From: Thalassoglobus polymorphus
Lineage (GTDB): Bacteria > Planctomycetota > Planctomycetia > Planctomycetales > Planctomycetaceae
DNA: 64,000 bases
NCBI RefSeq assembly: GCF_007744255.1
Contig: NZ_CP036267.1
Location: 2,173,500 to 2,237,499, forward strand
Direction: 5' to 3'
In this document: one piece after another, positions 35,488 through 44,792 of the stretch
How the letters are laid out: every line of letters begins with the position of its first letter
How positions within the stretch are numbered: the stretch's first letter is position 1
Program-made: the position numbers and the translations under genes
Notes under the pieces: model-generated
The model's input: only the letters and a program-made list of their open reading frames with translations
Database searches by the model: none
What the model was told of the DNA's origin: nothing

Positions 35488-38400
35488 ATGACTACATTTG
35501 TGCGCACAACACTCTTCTTCCTCTGCGGAGTCTGTTTTCCAGGTGGCCCCTCGGCCTCCGAATCGGCGGAGCCAAAGCTGAAGTTGAATCAGGGCGACCA
35601 CGTTGTCTACATCGGCAACACCCTGGCAGACCGGATGCAGCACCATGCCTGGTTAGAAACTTACTTGCACGCGCTGTATCCCGAAGCTGATCTGACATTC
35701 CGGAACCTTGGCTTCTCCGGGGATGAAGTGACGACTCGACCACGATCTGCAAACTTTGGCGATCCCGATCAATGGATGGCGAAGTGTGAAGCGGATGTCG
35801 TTTTTTGTTTCTTTGGATACAACGAAGGGTTGCGCGGTGAAGCGGGCTTGAAGAAGTTCGAGACCGATCTGGCAACGATGATCGAGAAGATGCGTCAGCA
35901 GAAGTACAACGGAGAGTCTGCTCCACGGTTGGTGGTCTTCTCACCGATTGCTCATGAAAACCTCAGAAGCCCACATCTTCCGAATGGCTCTGAGAACAAT
36001 CGTAAACTTGCCATGTATACCGAAGCAATGCGAAAGGTTTGCAAAGCGAGCAATGTTCAGTTTGTCGATTTGTTTTCAATCACTCAAGAACTGTACGCCA
36101 ATGCAGAGAAGCCACTCACCATGAATGGGATTCATCTTCTTGATCATGGAAACCGATTGGTCGCTCAGCAAGTCCTGAAAGCACTCGACCCTCAAGCAAA
36201 TATTCCTGGCGATGAAGCAATCGCAAAACTGCGTGAGGCTGTTCTTGAGAAGAACGACTACTGGTTTAATCGCTACCGCGTAGTCGATGGCTACAACGTT
36301 TATGGTGGTCGTTCCAAACTGGCTTGGTTCGGGCAGTCCAACGCAGATGTCATGAAGCGCGAAATGGAAATTTTCGATGTCATGACTGCCAATCGTGATC
36401 GCCGCGTTTGGGCGGTCGCACGGGGAGGAGATCTGGTCGTCACAGATGACAACCTGCCTGAAGAACTCAAAGTGAAAACGAACAAACCGGGACCGCTTGA
36501 GGATGAGAAGTTCCCGTATCTGGAAGCGACAGACGCCATTTCTAAAATGGAAGTTCACAAAGATATGGAAGTGAACTTATTCGCTTCCGAGGAGATGTTT
36601 CCGAGACTCATTAACCCGGTCCAAATGTCTGTCGATCCAGACAGCCGTTTGTGGGTGTCAGTCTGGCCATCGTATCCACACTGGAATCCGACTCAAAAGC
36701 GTGAGGATGCAATCGTCATTCTTCCAGACGAGGACAATGATGGTGTGGCAGATGATTGCATTGTGTTCGCAGATGAGTTGAACAGTATTACGGGTTTCGA
36801 ATTTTGGGGCGGCGGTGTTTTGGTGGCGGCTCCTCCGGAAATTTGGTTTCTGAAAGATACGAATGGAGACGACAAAGCAGATGTCAAAATTCGTATGCTG
36901 CAAGGAATTTCAAGTGCTGACACTCATCACTCTGCCAATGCAATGTTGATCGGTCCCGATGGCTGGCTCTACTGGTCACGTGGTGTGTTTAATGTTGCCA
37001 ACTTTGAAACGCCGACGAAGACGTATCGCTCTGGGCAGACCGGCGTACACCGCTTCAACCCACGGACGTTCGAAACGGAGTTTCATTTTCCGATCGGCCC
37101 AAATCCACATGGTGACGTCTTTGATCGTTGGGGATACCAGTTTGCCAGCGACGGAACGAGTGGAACAGGTTCGTATATCAATATCGGTAAAGGTGTCGGA
37201 AACAAAAAGTGGTACGAGAAACGAGTCCGTCCCGTTCCGGCAACAGGTTTGCTATCAAGCAGCCACTTCCCTGAAGAGCTCAACGGCAATTTTTTGATCG
37301 CCAATGCCATCGGTTTTTTAGGAGTGCTGCAACATGAAGTGAAGTACGACGGTGCGGACATTACTGCAGTCGAGATTGATCCAATTCTGGTCTCGTCGGA
37401 CCAGAACTTCCGCCCGAGTGATATGGAAATTGGCGGCGACGGAGCTTTGTATATTGCAGATTGGCACAATGTTCTGATTGGTCACATGCAGCACAATATG
37501 CGAGACCCGAATCGCGATCACGATCACGGTCGCATCTACCGAGTGACTTCTCCTGGGCGTCCGCTTGTGAAGCCAGCGAAAATGCGAGGCAAGCCGATCA
37601 AAGAAGTTTGTGAAAACTTCTTCGCCTACGAGAACGGAACTCGCTATCGAGCCCGATTGGAACTGAGTGGACGCGAAACGAAAGATGTTGTTGAGCAAGT
37701 CAGTCTCTTTGCTGCTCAGTTAGATCCGCTAAAAAGTCCGAAAGAGCGCGACGAGGCACAGGCACTTCTCGAATGCTTATGGGTCTTCGAAGAGCACCGC
37801 GTCCCGAATGAAGATTTACTCAAAAAAGTATTTCAGGCGAAAGAACCCAAAGTTCGCGCAGCTGCGATTCGAACTCTCGGGCACTGGAGTGGTGACATCC
37901 CTGGGTGGGCTTCAATTTTGATGGAAGCAGCTAAGGACTCTTCTGCGCTCGTCCGTGCTGAAGCTGTGAAATCGGCAGTAGAGTACACGGGAGTCACTCC
38001 ACTTGAAGTGATTTTTCAGGTGATGGCTCAGCCTGTGGATCCTGAACTCACAACCGTCATCAACTATGCCAAAGGTCAACTCAATCTGGATCAGATGATT
38101 GAAGAGTCAATCGCCTCGGGGAATCAACTCTCTGCGGCTGCGACGAGTTATGCTCTGACGAATGCGTCGATCGACAGCTTGAATAAGCTTGAGCCCTCTG
38201 CTGAGATTCACCGTGCCATTCTCGCTCGTGATGAAGCGAATGAAGCTCAGTTGGAAGCTGCCCTCGCTGGATTGTCGAAAATGACTAAAGAGAGTGAAAC
38301 CGATTTACTGATGCAGCTTCTCAATGATGCACAAAGCGATCCCAGCGGCAACGTGAACACTCTCGGGAAATTGCTTCTCAAGCAACCAGCTTCCGCACTG

Positions 38401-40416
38401 CAAGTTAAGCAGGATGAGATAGAAAACATTGCGATCAACGGTGCAACTCCGGCAGTCAAGCGACTGGCTTATGCCGCCTGGGTTGCGTCAGCTGGTCCAG
38501 ATGATGCGTTTCTGACAGCGTCCGCATCGAAGGGGCGTCTGCAAGATTTCCTCGACGCTGTCCCGACTGTGGATGTGAAAGCACGGGGCGAATTGTTCAG
38601 CAAAGTCGAGCCGCTCATTTTCGATTTACCTGGACATTTGAAAGCAGAAAAGGGAGCCGGAGCTTCCTTCGAAAACGGAATCAAAGTTGAATACTACTAT
38701 CCGAGTGCCTCCAATGTGGCACTGGAGACTCTGGCGAAAATGGTTCCCAAAGATTCCGGGATCGTGCCTGAAATTGTGATGGATGTTCCGCAATTGAAGG
38801 AGCGGGACAAATTCGCACTGAAATTCACCGGGATGATTGTCGCACCAAAGTCTGGGAAATATACCTTTGCAATCGCCTCGGATGATGGTTCACGTGTCTA
38901 TGTCGCAGACAAGTTGGTCATCAATCATGATGGCTTGCATGGCATGAGTGAAAAGAGAGGGACAATCGATCTGCCTGCCGGAATTCATCCACTGATTGTG
39001 ACGTATTTCGACAACGGGGGTGGCGATGGGTTGCGAGTTCGCTGGTCAGGTCCAGGTTTCAAGCTGCAGAAAATCGCACCGGAAAGCCTGATGATTCAAG
39101 GGAGCGAGACCCTTCACGATGTGGCGATTCGTGCTCTCGATTCTATCCCCGGTCACGAAATCGCTAAGGTTAATTCACTTGCGAAACTTGTGAAACAGGG
39201 GCGGAATCGACCTTCAGCCATCCGCGCGCTACGCAACATTCCGGTCGAGAATTGGCCAGACATTCAAATTCGTCCAATGCTCGACAACCTTGTTGGATAC
39301 CTCTCGAACATGCCGGCTCAAAGCCGAACTGGCGGGCCAGCCATGGATGCCATCGCCCTTGCGAAGTCACTCAGCAGCCAACTGCCTGATGAAGAAGCCA
39401 AAGCGGTGCTGAACCGGCTGGAGAATCTCAATGTCCCCGTCATCGCAATTGGAACTGTGACGCATCGAATGATTTACGACAAAGAGTTAATCGCCGTCCA
39501 AGCTGGGAAACCGGTGGAATTCCGATTCTCGAATACCGATGCCATGCCGCATAACTTCGCGATCACAAATCCAGGCGCACTGCAAACCGTCGGGGAACTC
39601 GCAGAGGCAACCGGACGTGATGCCGACGCGATGCAGCGGAATTATATCCCTGATAGTGATGAGATTCTGCTTGCCAGCCGGTTGCTGCAACCGGGGGAAA
39701 ATCAGGCATTAAGTTTCGATGTTCCCAAGACTCCGGGGGTTTATCCGTATGTCTGTACTTATCCCGGCCACTGGCGACGGATGTATGGGGCACTGTATGT
39801 GGTCGAGAATTTGCAGGAGTACAATGCCGATCCTGAAAAGTATCTGGCCAAGCATTCTCTTCCGATTAAAGATGAGTTGCTTACTCTCAACACTCGAAGT
39901 CATGAATGGAAATACGAAGAACTGGTTGACGAAGTGAAGGGACTCTCAAGTGGTCGTTCCTTTGAAGTCGGCAAACAACTCTTCAAAGTCGCCAGTTGCG
40001 TGGGGTGTCACCAACTCGACAACGAAGGCCGCGTTTTTGGTCCTGACCTCGCGAAACTGGAACCGAAAAAACAAACAGCTGATTTCATTCTTCGCTCCAT
40101 TCTTGAACCTTCGAAAGAGATCGAGCCAAAGTATCAGTCGCATACCTTCCTCCTCGATTCCGGAAAAGTTGTTACCGGGATGATCATGAAGGAAACCGAC
40201 GACGAGATCCATGTCGTGATCGATCCGCTGGCGAAAGACAAACCGACAGTTCTCAAAAAGGACTCGATTGAAGGTCGGAAACAAGCGGAGCTCTCTTTGA
40301 TGCCGCAAGGGCTGGTCAATAAACTCTCACCCGAAGAGATACTTGATTTGATCGCCTTCGTTGTTTCTAAAGGAGACAAGAATCACAAACTGTTTCACGG
40401 CCATCATCACCATTAG
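35488..40416 (+). CDS. Giant exported fusion: SGNH hydrolase, PVC propeller, HEAT, PA14, cupredoxin, cytochrome c
   Basis: 1642 residues from the ATG at 35488 (AAGAGAAC upstream; family-like signal MTTFVRTTLFFLCGVCF follows). In order: an SGNH/GDSL-like hydrolase domain (about 35-265, GDHVVYIGNTLADR, FCFFGYNEG, NGIHLLDHG); a PVC-type propeller (about 340-720, DADTHHSANAMLIGPDGWLYW-like blades); HEAT-like helices (about 730-1000); PA14 (about 1065-1195, SGKYTFAIASDDGSRVYV); a cupredoxin with copper ligands in MPHNFAI and CTYPGHWRRM (about 1340-1435); and cytochrome c with CVGCH at residue 1504. The end is HKLFHGHHHH. It combines carbohydrate binding with two redox centres, so extracellular polysaccharide or ester oxidation is plausible. 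Its TAG stop uses the first base of a family A element. Confidence 0.85.
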   Translation: MTTFVRTTLFFLCGVCFPGGPSASESAEPKLKLNQGDHVVYIGNTLADRMQHHAWLETYLHALYPEADLTFRNLGFSGDEVTTRPRSANFGDPDQWMAKCEADVVFCFFGYNEGLRGEAGLKKFETDLATMIEKMRQQKYNGESAPRLVVFSPIAHENLRSPHLPNGSENNRKLAMYTEAMRKVCKASNVQFVDLFSITQELYANAEKPLTMNGIHLLDHGNRLVAQQVLKALDPQANIPGDEAIAKLREAVLEKNDYWFNRYRVVDGYNVYGGRSKLAWFGQSNADVMKREMEIFDVMTANRDRRVWAVARGGDLVVTDDNLPEELKVKTNKPGPLEDEKFPYLEATDAISKMEVHKDMEVNLFASEEMFPRLINPVQMSVDPDSRLWVSVWPSYPHWNPTQKREDAIVILPDEDNDGVADDCIVFADELNSITGFEFWGGGVLVAAPPEIWFLKDTNGDDKADVKIRMLQGISSADTHHSANAMLIGPDGWLYWSRGVFNVANFETPTKTYRSGQTGVHRFNPRTFETEFHFPIGPNPHGDVFDRWGYQFASDGTSGTGSYINIGKGVGNKKWYEKRVRPVPATGLLSSSHFPEELNGNFLIANAIGFLGVLQHEVKYDGADITAVEIDPILVSSDQNFRPSDMEIGGDGALYIADWHNVLIGHMQHNMRDPNRDHDHGRIYRVTSPGRPLVKPAKMRGKPIKEVCENFFAYENGTRYRARLELSGRETKDVVEQVSLFAAQLDPLKSPKERDEAQALLECLWVFEEHRVPNEDLLKKVFQAKEPKVRAAAIRTLGHWSGDIPGWASILMEAAKDSSALVRAEAVKSAVEYTGVTPLEVIFQVMAQPVDPELTTVINYAKGQLNLDQMIEESIASGNQLSAAATSYALTNASIDSLNKLEPSAEIHRAILARDEANEAQLEAALAGLSKMTKESETDLLMQLLNDAQSDPSGNVNTLGKLLLKQPASALQVKQDEIENIAINGATPAVKRLAYAAWVASAGPDDAFLTASASKGRLQDFLDAVPTVDVKARGELFSKVEPLIFDLPGHLKAEKGAGASFENGIKVEYYYPSASNVALETLAKMVPKDSGIVPEIVMDVPQLKERDKFALKFTGMIVAPKSGKYTFAIASDDGSRVYVADKLVINHDGLHGMSEKRGTIDLPAGIHPLIVTYFDNGGGDGLRVRWSGPGFKLQKIAPESLMIQGSETLHDVAIRALDSIPGHEIAKVNSLAKLVKQGRNRPSAIRALRNIPVENWPDIQIRPMLDNLVGYLSNMPAQSRTGGPAMDAIALAKSLSSQLPDEEAKAVLNRLENLNVPVIAIGTVTHRMIYDKELIAVQAGKPVEFRFSNTDAMPHNFAITNPGALQTVGELAEATGRDADAMQRNYIPDSDEILLASRLLQPGENQALSFDVPKTPGVYPYVCTYPGHWRRMYGALYVVENLQEYNADPEKYLAKHSLPIKDELLTLNTRSHEWKYEELVDEVKGLSSGRSFEVGKQLFKVASCVGCHQLDNEGRVFGPDLAKLEPKKQTADFILRSILEPSKEIEPKYQSHTFLLDSGKVVTGMIMKETDDEIHVVIDPLAKDKPTVLKKDSIEGRKQAELSLMPQGLVNKLSPEEILDLIAFVVSKGDKNHKLFHGHHHH

Positions 40417-40514
40417 AGCAGTTTGCTCTCCCATGTGCCCGTGAAGAACGTGTTCAATCAGCAAGTGAGCTGTTCTTCACGAGGCAGAACACGAAGTCCG
40501 TATGGGATTTGCTC
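40416..40514 (-). mobile_element. Family A element (99 bp) at the stop of the fusion gene
   Basis: It runs from GAGCAGTTTGCTC to GGGATTTGCTC, with TA at 40414-40415 and 40515-40516. Blocks TGTGCCCGTGAAGAAC and CACGAGGCAGAAC are shared with the copy at 4536. Its first base completes the TAG stop. Confidence 0.85.
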
Positions 40515-40546
40515 TACGTGAAAAATGCGTCTTCGGAAATAACGTC

Positions 40547-41947
40547 TCACGCTGAAGGTTTTTCACTGGAAGCGTCGTCGTGTGGTTTTATTGTTTTACG
40601 GTGTGCCAGCAACAACCAACTGCTCACAGGAATTGTGTAGCAAATACTGATCAAAAAATAGCTGACGACAATTCCGGTCACGCCATAGTGTCGACCGAAA
40701 TAAACAGCTGAGATGCCGGTGATACTGGCGGAAATCACGTTCTGAAGTAGGAACGGATCCTTCTTGAACAGCCGAACATAAGAGTGCATCACCCAGGAAA
40801 GTTGCAGAAAGAGAGTTGCCAGAACAAGAAACCCAACTTGCCCCGGAGTCAGGAAACGGTTAGCTGCGTCGGAATTGAAATATGTCAGCAACCAGACGCC
40901 AGCGACAAAAGCTCCTCCTGCGGAAAGAAACAGGCTGACGGAGATGGCACCGATTCGGAGCATTTTCTGTTCGAGTTCAGCAATCTTTCGCTTCGCGACA
41001 AGCATCCCAAATTCCGGCATTCGTGTTTGGACCCATGATAAGCTCGCGGCTTGCAGGTTGGAGACAATCGACCATGTCATGCCCATACGTCCTGCGGCAG
41101 CCTTTCCATAAAACTGATCAATGACCGGGATGAAGAAGTAGCTGGAAAAGTACCCTCCAATACTTTGGATCGCGAGTCTCCACTGGAGAGGCCAGGCTTC
41201 GTCTTTCCAGGAAAAACGATCGGTCTCAGAATTCGACTTGAGAGATTTGAACATCGTTCGGTAGCGGAAATTCACAAGGAAAATTTCCCAGCCGAGCCGC
41301 ACAGAATTGGCGGCCGCGACTGTCCAGATTCCCCACCCGGAGAGGATTGCCGTCCACACAACAAGCGACCCGATCACTGCTTGGAACATTCGCACGAAAT
41401 TCACCGTCGTCACCTGATTGCATCCTTCAAGAACTGCCAGACGCGGTTGATAAGTGAGCGAGATGGCATTGAGAACGACAGCGACCACCCAGGGGAACTT
41501 CCAGAAGGATGTCGGTTGGTCGGGATTTTGAATCACGATCAATCCACCAATAATCAGCCCCGGCAGGAACAGAAGGAGCATGAATCGATACCAGCGATCA
41601 CCAAACTGCGAGATCGTCGAGAGCCGCTCGAACGCTCGTTGTTCACCGATCACTTCTCCTGCTTCATTGAATTTCAAATGTGACCATTCGTGGCTGGCCA
41701 GTAGCGACAGAATATGATTCAGACCCAACTCAAAAAAGATCTGGGCTGCCAGTAAACTATGAAACAGATAGTAGTAGCCCTGGAGGTCTTCGCCAAAGAA
41801 TTTGTAGATGAGATAGATCGTCACGGGCGCCGCAAAAAACTGCCACCCGCGAGTGATCAGCATGTACCCAACTGCTCGATTCACCGCGAGCTTGTCACGT
41901 AGAAATCGCTTGATCGCTGATCCCGGTGCCTGGTCTCCGTCACTCAT
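40547..41947 (-). CDS. Polysaccharide flippase-like membrane protein (Wzx/MATE-type fold)
   Basis: 466 residues with about 12 hydrophobic segments and no enzymatic motif. The pattern (GLNHILSLLASHEW early; TYQPRLAVLEGCNQVTTVNFVRM mid; SYFFIPVIDQFYGKAAAGRMGM) fits the polysaccharide-transporter superfamily that flips lipid-linked glycans. Its start overlaps the upstream glycosyltransferase by 8 bp (41940-41947), so they are translationally linked. Inference: exports the product of the adjacent GT4. The substrate is unknown. Confidence 0.75.
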   Translation of the reverse strand: MSDGDQAPGSAIKRFLRDKLAVNRAVGYMLITRGWQFFAAPVTIYLIYKFFGEDLQGYYYLFHSLLAAQIFFELGLNHILSLLASHEWSHLKFNEAGEVIGEQRAFERLSTISQFGDRWYRFMLLLFLPGLIIGGLIVIQNPDQPTSFWKFPWVVAVVLNAISLTYQPRLAVLEGCNQVTTVNFVRMFQAVIGSLVVWTAILSGWGIWTVAAANSVRLGWEIFLVNFRYRTMFKSLKSNSETDRFSWKDEAWPLQWRLAIQSIGGYFSSYFFIPVIDQFYGKAAAGRMGMTWSIVSNLQAASLSWVQTRMPEFGMLVAKRKIAELEQKMLRIGAISVSLFLSAGGAFVAGVWLLTYFNSDAANRFLTPGQVGFLVLATLFLQLSWVMHSYVRLFKKDPFLLQNVISASITGISAVYFGRHYGVTGIVVSYFLISICYTIPVSSWLLLAHRKTIKPHDDASSEKPSA

Positions 41948-43205
41948 TGTCTCTCGTCAATTCTTCCAGAAGAACTGCGTATTGGTGCATATCGATATGC
42001 TGTTCAATCATCGCTCGCCCTGCCCTGCCCAACTGTTCAGCTTTTTCTTTGTTCACTAAGAGTGATCGAATGTCCTCAGCCATCTTTTCAGTCGTTCCCG
42101 AGAGAATTGCTCCTCCGGAACGATGTATTAAATCCGGGAGAAAGTCGAGGCTGACAATTGGAGTTGAGGTGGCAGCGGATTGTAGTAGGACATTCGGAAA
42201 TCCCTCGTGTTCAATCGACCCGGTAAACGCGAAGGCGATTGAGTTTTTGTAAAGTTGAGGCATTTGAGCAAACGGAACCTGATCGAGAATCGTGACATTC
42301 GGTGTTTTGATCTGTTCAATTTCTTCACGCACCTCCTGCACGCCACGATTCAGGACCATCACAAATTGAATGTCGGGACATCTGGCAGCGACTTCAAGTA
42401 GCGACAACGGTCTTTTGTGAAATCGGTCTGATCGACCAACCCAGAGAACGTAATTCTCAGCAGCCACCAGTTTGGGGTGTTCCACATTCGATAATTGTTG
42501 ATCCCAGCTCTTCAAGTCGAAAGGGTTCGGGATGACTGTGGATTCGCGATGAAAATGGTCAAGCAGCAACCGTTGCTGGTGTTCCGTTTGCACAACAATC
42601 TGCGATGCGTTTGAGATGGCGTACCGGACAATTTCAGAGCGTTCGCCGTATTCGTTTTGGAAGTCGTCTTCATTCGCGAACCGCTGATTCAGTTCGGCGT
42701 TCGCACGAATCAGGAGAATGGTTTTGGTCTTCTTCTGCTTGAGGCTCAAAATTGCCTTGGCAGAAACGAGGTTCGCACCAAACAGAAAGATTGCATCGAA
42801 ATCAAACTGCTGAATGAAGGGGTTTTCTCGGAGTTCGTAGGAGCGGTTTGGGAAAAATTGGCGGACCGCTGCCAGCACTGGAATCTTCCAAATCAGCGAA
42901 GGGGAAAATTGCCCGATTTTCAACCAGGGGAAACGAGGTTGAAGCTCGACGACCCCTGAGAGTGATTCGCGCACAACCTCTATAGGCTGCCAGTCCGTGA
43001 GTATCTCCACGCCGTCAACTTGTTGACGAGGCTGACGTGTCTGATATCGCGTGAGCAATGAGACGTCCAGATTTCCCAACGATGCCAGTGCCTTCGCGGT
43101 GAGCCAGGCGCTCGTTTCAGAGCCGCCAAAGTGTCCTTTCAGTTTCGGGATTGCGACTGGCAACGCTCTAATTGAATGAACACCAACTTTCTGTTTTTCA
43201 TTCAA
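41940..43205 (-). CDS. Family 4 glycosyltransferase (GT-B)
   Basis: 421 residues. The N-terminal Rossmann half contains LKGHFGGSETSAWLTAKAL, and the C-terminal half has VLWVGRSDRFHKRP and the donor-binding EHEGFPNVLLQSAA with STPIVSLD. There is no signal peptide. It transfers a sugar from a nucleotide donor to an envelope glycan. It overlaps the BNR gene upstream by 4 bp (ATGA at 43205-43202) and the flippase downstream by 8 bp, so all three are one translational unit. Confidence 0.88.
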   Translation of the reverse strand: MNEKQKVGVHSIRALPVAIPKLKGHFGGSETSAWLTAKALASLGNLDVSLLTRYQTRQPRQQVDGVEILTDWQPIEVVRESLSGVVELQPRFPWLKIGQFSPSLIWKIPVLAAVRQFFPNRSYELRENPFIQQFDFDAIFLFGANLVSAKAILSLKQKKTKTILLIRANAELNQRFANEDDFQNEYGERSEIVRYAISNASQIVVQTEHQQRLLLDHFHRESTVIPNPFDLKSWDQQLSNVEHPKLVAAENYVLWVGRSDRFHKRPLSLLEVAARCPDIQFVMVLNRGVQEVREEIEQIKTPNVTILDQVPFAQMPQLYKNSIAFAFTGSIEHEGFPNVLLQSAATSTPIVSLDFLPDLIHRSGGAILSGTTEKMAEDIRSLLVNKEKAEQLGRAGRAMIEQHIDMHQYAVLLEELTRDNE

Positions 43206-44356
43206 TTGGAACTACCTTGAAACGGCTTGGCGACCTGATTGATCAAGACACGCAGGCGAGTCGTGTCGCCTGGTTTCTCGTTTGTGATGTCGTCTTCACT
43301 GAAAACCGCCATGAAAGTTTGTCGGTCGGTTGTTCGATTTCGATCGTAAATAATGTAAATTTTTCCGTCCTCAGCTTGGACTCCATCTGGGTAACTGATG
43401 GTGCTTCTTTCGTCAAGAATGAGTCCAGAGGACCAGGTGAGTCCGTCATCTTTGGAGATTTGGGCGGTGAGTTTATTTCTCTTTGTGGTGTCATGATGCT
43501 TCACCAGTAAGAGGTGACCCGAAGCAAGACGACGCAGGAAGAATCTGGCGGACGGATGCGCGATATGGCTTGGTTTAGCGGTTGACCATGTTTTTCCTCG
43601 ATCTGTGGAGAGACTTTCCAGCAGCGTCCCGGTGTTCGATCTGATCAGCATCCACAACGATCCGTCTTTACGCTCAACGATCATATGTTCGTCGAAGGCT
43701 CGCATTTTCGGCGGGACATGGCTGGCACCGCGAACTTCCCATGATTTTCCGTGATCGGTGGAAACAACAGCACGAGCGCTGTTGTCGGTTTTTCTCCATG
43801 TCGATGCTGGAAGAACCCATTCTCCGGTGGAGAGAACAGTCGGCTTGCACATCATGACACCGTCGGTGAGACGTCGAGGCGCGGACCACTTTGGGTTTTC
43901 TACGTCTGGGGTTTCAGTTGTGATGGCCCAGACTCCAGCGACGGTTCCGTCATGTGCGATGGCTTGTGCCCAGAATAACCAGAGTCGTCCATCAGGATCG
44001 AGCCAGACTTCCGGATCGTATGCTCGGACCGGGCCAGTTTTGTCAGGATCGATGATGACTGAGTGTTCAGTCCACGTTTTTCCATCATCTCCACTTGTTA
44101 CAGCAACGACGTAATTGTTCTGATCTTCTCCGCCGGTCGGGCTGGCATACCAGACTGCCCAAAGTCGCCCTTCCGGGCTGCGAGCCAAACTCGGAATGCC
44201 CTGGAATTTCCGTGTCTCTTTCTGGTACTCAGGACCAATATTCTGTGTGAAGACTTTGGGTGGTTTCAGAAAAGGTTTTTCGTCATCAGCCATCACCGGT
44301 GGTGAAACGAAATAGATGAGGCTGAAGATAGTTAAAGGAAGTCGAAAGTTTCGCAT
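43202..44356 (-). CDS. Exported BNR/Asp-box repeat protein (sialidase-like propeller)
   Basis: 384 residues with GGAAATTTCCCA before the ATG. Sec signal about 1-23 (FVSPPVMA-DD). Four Asp-boxes are clear: SGDDGKTWTEH, STDHGKSWEV, STDRGKTWST, SKDDGLTWSS. The fold is a six-bladed sialidase-type propeller; FQGIPSLARSPEGRLWAVW carries the usual Arg region. Planctomycete members are often annotated exo-alpha-sialidase without proof. It is first in an overlapping operon with GT4 and a flippase, so a role in processing the exported glycan is possible. A family B element lies 38 bp upstream of the start. Confidence 0.82.
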   Translation of the reverse strand: MRNFRLPLTIFSLIYFVSPPVMADDEKPFLKPPKVFTQNIGPEYQKETRKFQGIPSLARSPEGRLWAVWYASPTGGEDQNNYVVAVTSGDDGKTWTEHSVIIDPDKTGPVRAYDPEVWLDPDGRLWLFWAQAIAHDGTVAGVWAITTETPDVENPKWSAPRRLTDGVMMCKPTVLSTGEWVLPASTWRKTDNSARAVVSTDHGKSWEVRGASHVPPKMRAFDEHMIVERKDGSLWMLIRSNTGTLLESLSTDRGKTWSTAKPSHIAHPSARFFLRRLASGHLLLVKHHDTTKRNKLTAQISKDDGLTWSSGLILDERSTISYPDGVQAEDGKIYIIYDRNRTTDRQTFMAVFSEDDITNEKPGDTTRLRVLINQVAKPFQGSSN

Positions 44357-44393
44357 TGGGAAATTTCCAAATGTTGGTTGTGTGAATTGATGA

Positions 44394-44470
44394 GAACTGA
44401 TCCTGAAACTTGAAGTTGCTCTCTCAAATTTTGAGAAAAGTGGTTGTTCCAGAGGTTTTCGGACTGGTTC
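44394..44470 (+). mobile_element. Family B MITE-like element (77 bp)
   Basis: It runs from GAACTGATCC to GGACTGGTTC; right TA at 44471-44472, left dinucleotide changed to GA. An internal TCTCAAATTTTGAGA stem is present. It lies 38 bp upstream of the BNR start codon. Confidence 0.85.
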
Positions 44471-44792
44471 TAAAGCTGACCCTGAAACGCATTCTACACA
44501 GTCACACGGAAGAGCAAACTGACTTGAGAAAACCGTCAGTATCCTATCGGAGACCGATCTCCAATTCTACCACTGGCGAGAACTCGCAGGGCCATCCGAT
44601 TGTTCATTATGGGTGTGTTGAAATCGACGTCGAGTAACGTAGGCTCATTGCGAGTTCGTACAGGACTTCGCTAAGTAGGCGAAGAGTGGGAGGTGGGGGA
44701 GTATTAATTCTTAATAGCATCACTCTCTTGTAAACAGTGCCAATGTCTTGCGAACTTTGCCTATCGTTCTCCGATGTCGATTTCTAAACTGA
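44471..44792. other. Intergenic region with fragments of A and B elements
   Basis: Directly after the B element, CTGACCCTGAAAC resembles a second B start, and GCATTCTACACAGTCACACGGAAGAGCAAACTG resembles the right end of family A (44485-44522). The remaining 270 bp before pgsA contain no recognised element or gene. Confidence 0.5.

Noticed and set aside
40405-40413. Poly-His end of the fusion protein as an engineered tag
   Set aside because: The sequence runs directly into a native family A element found at many loci, so it is not a cloning artefact.
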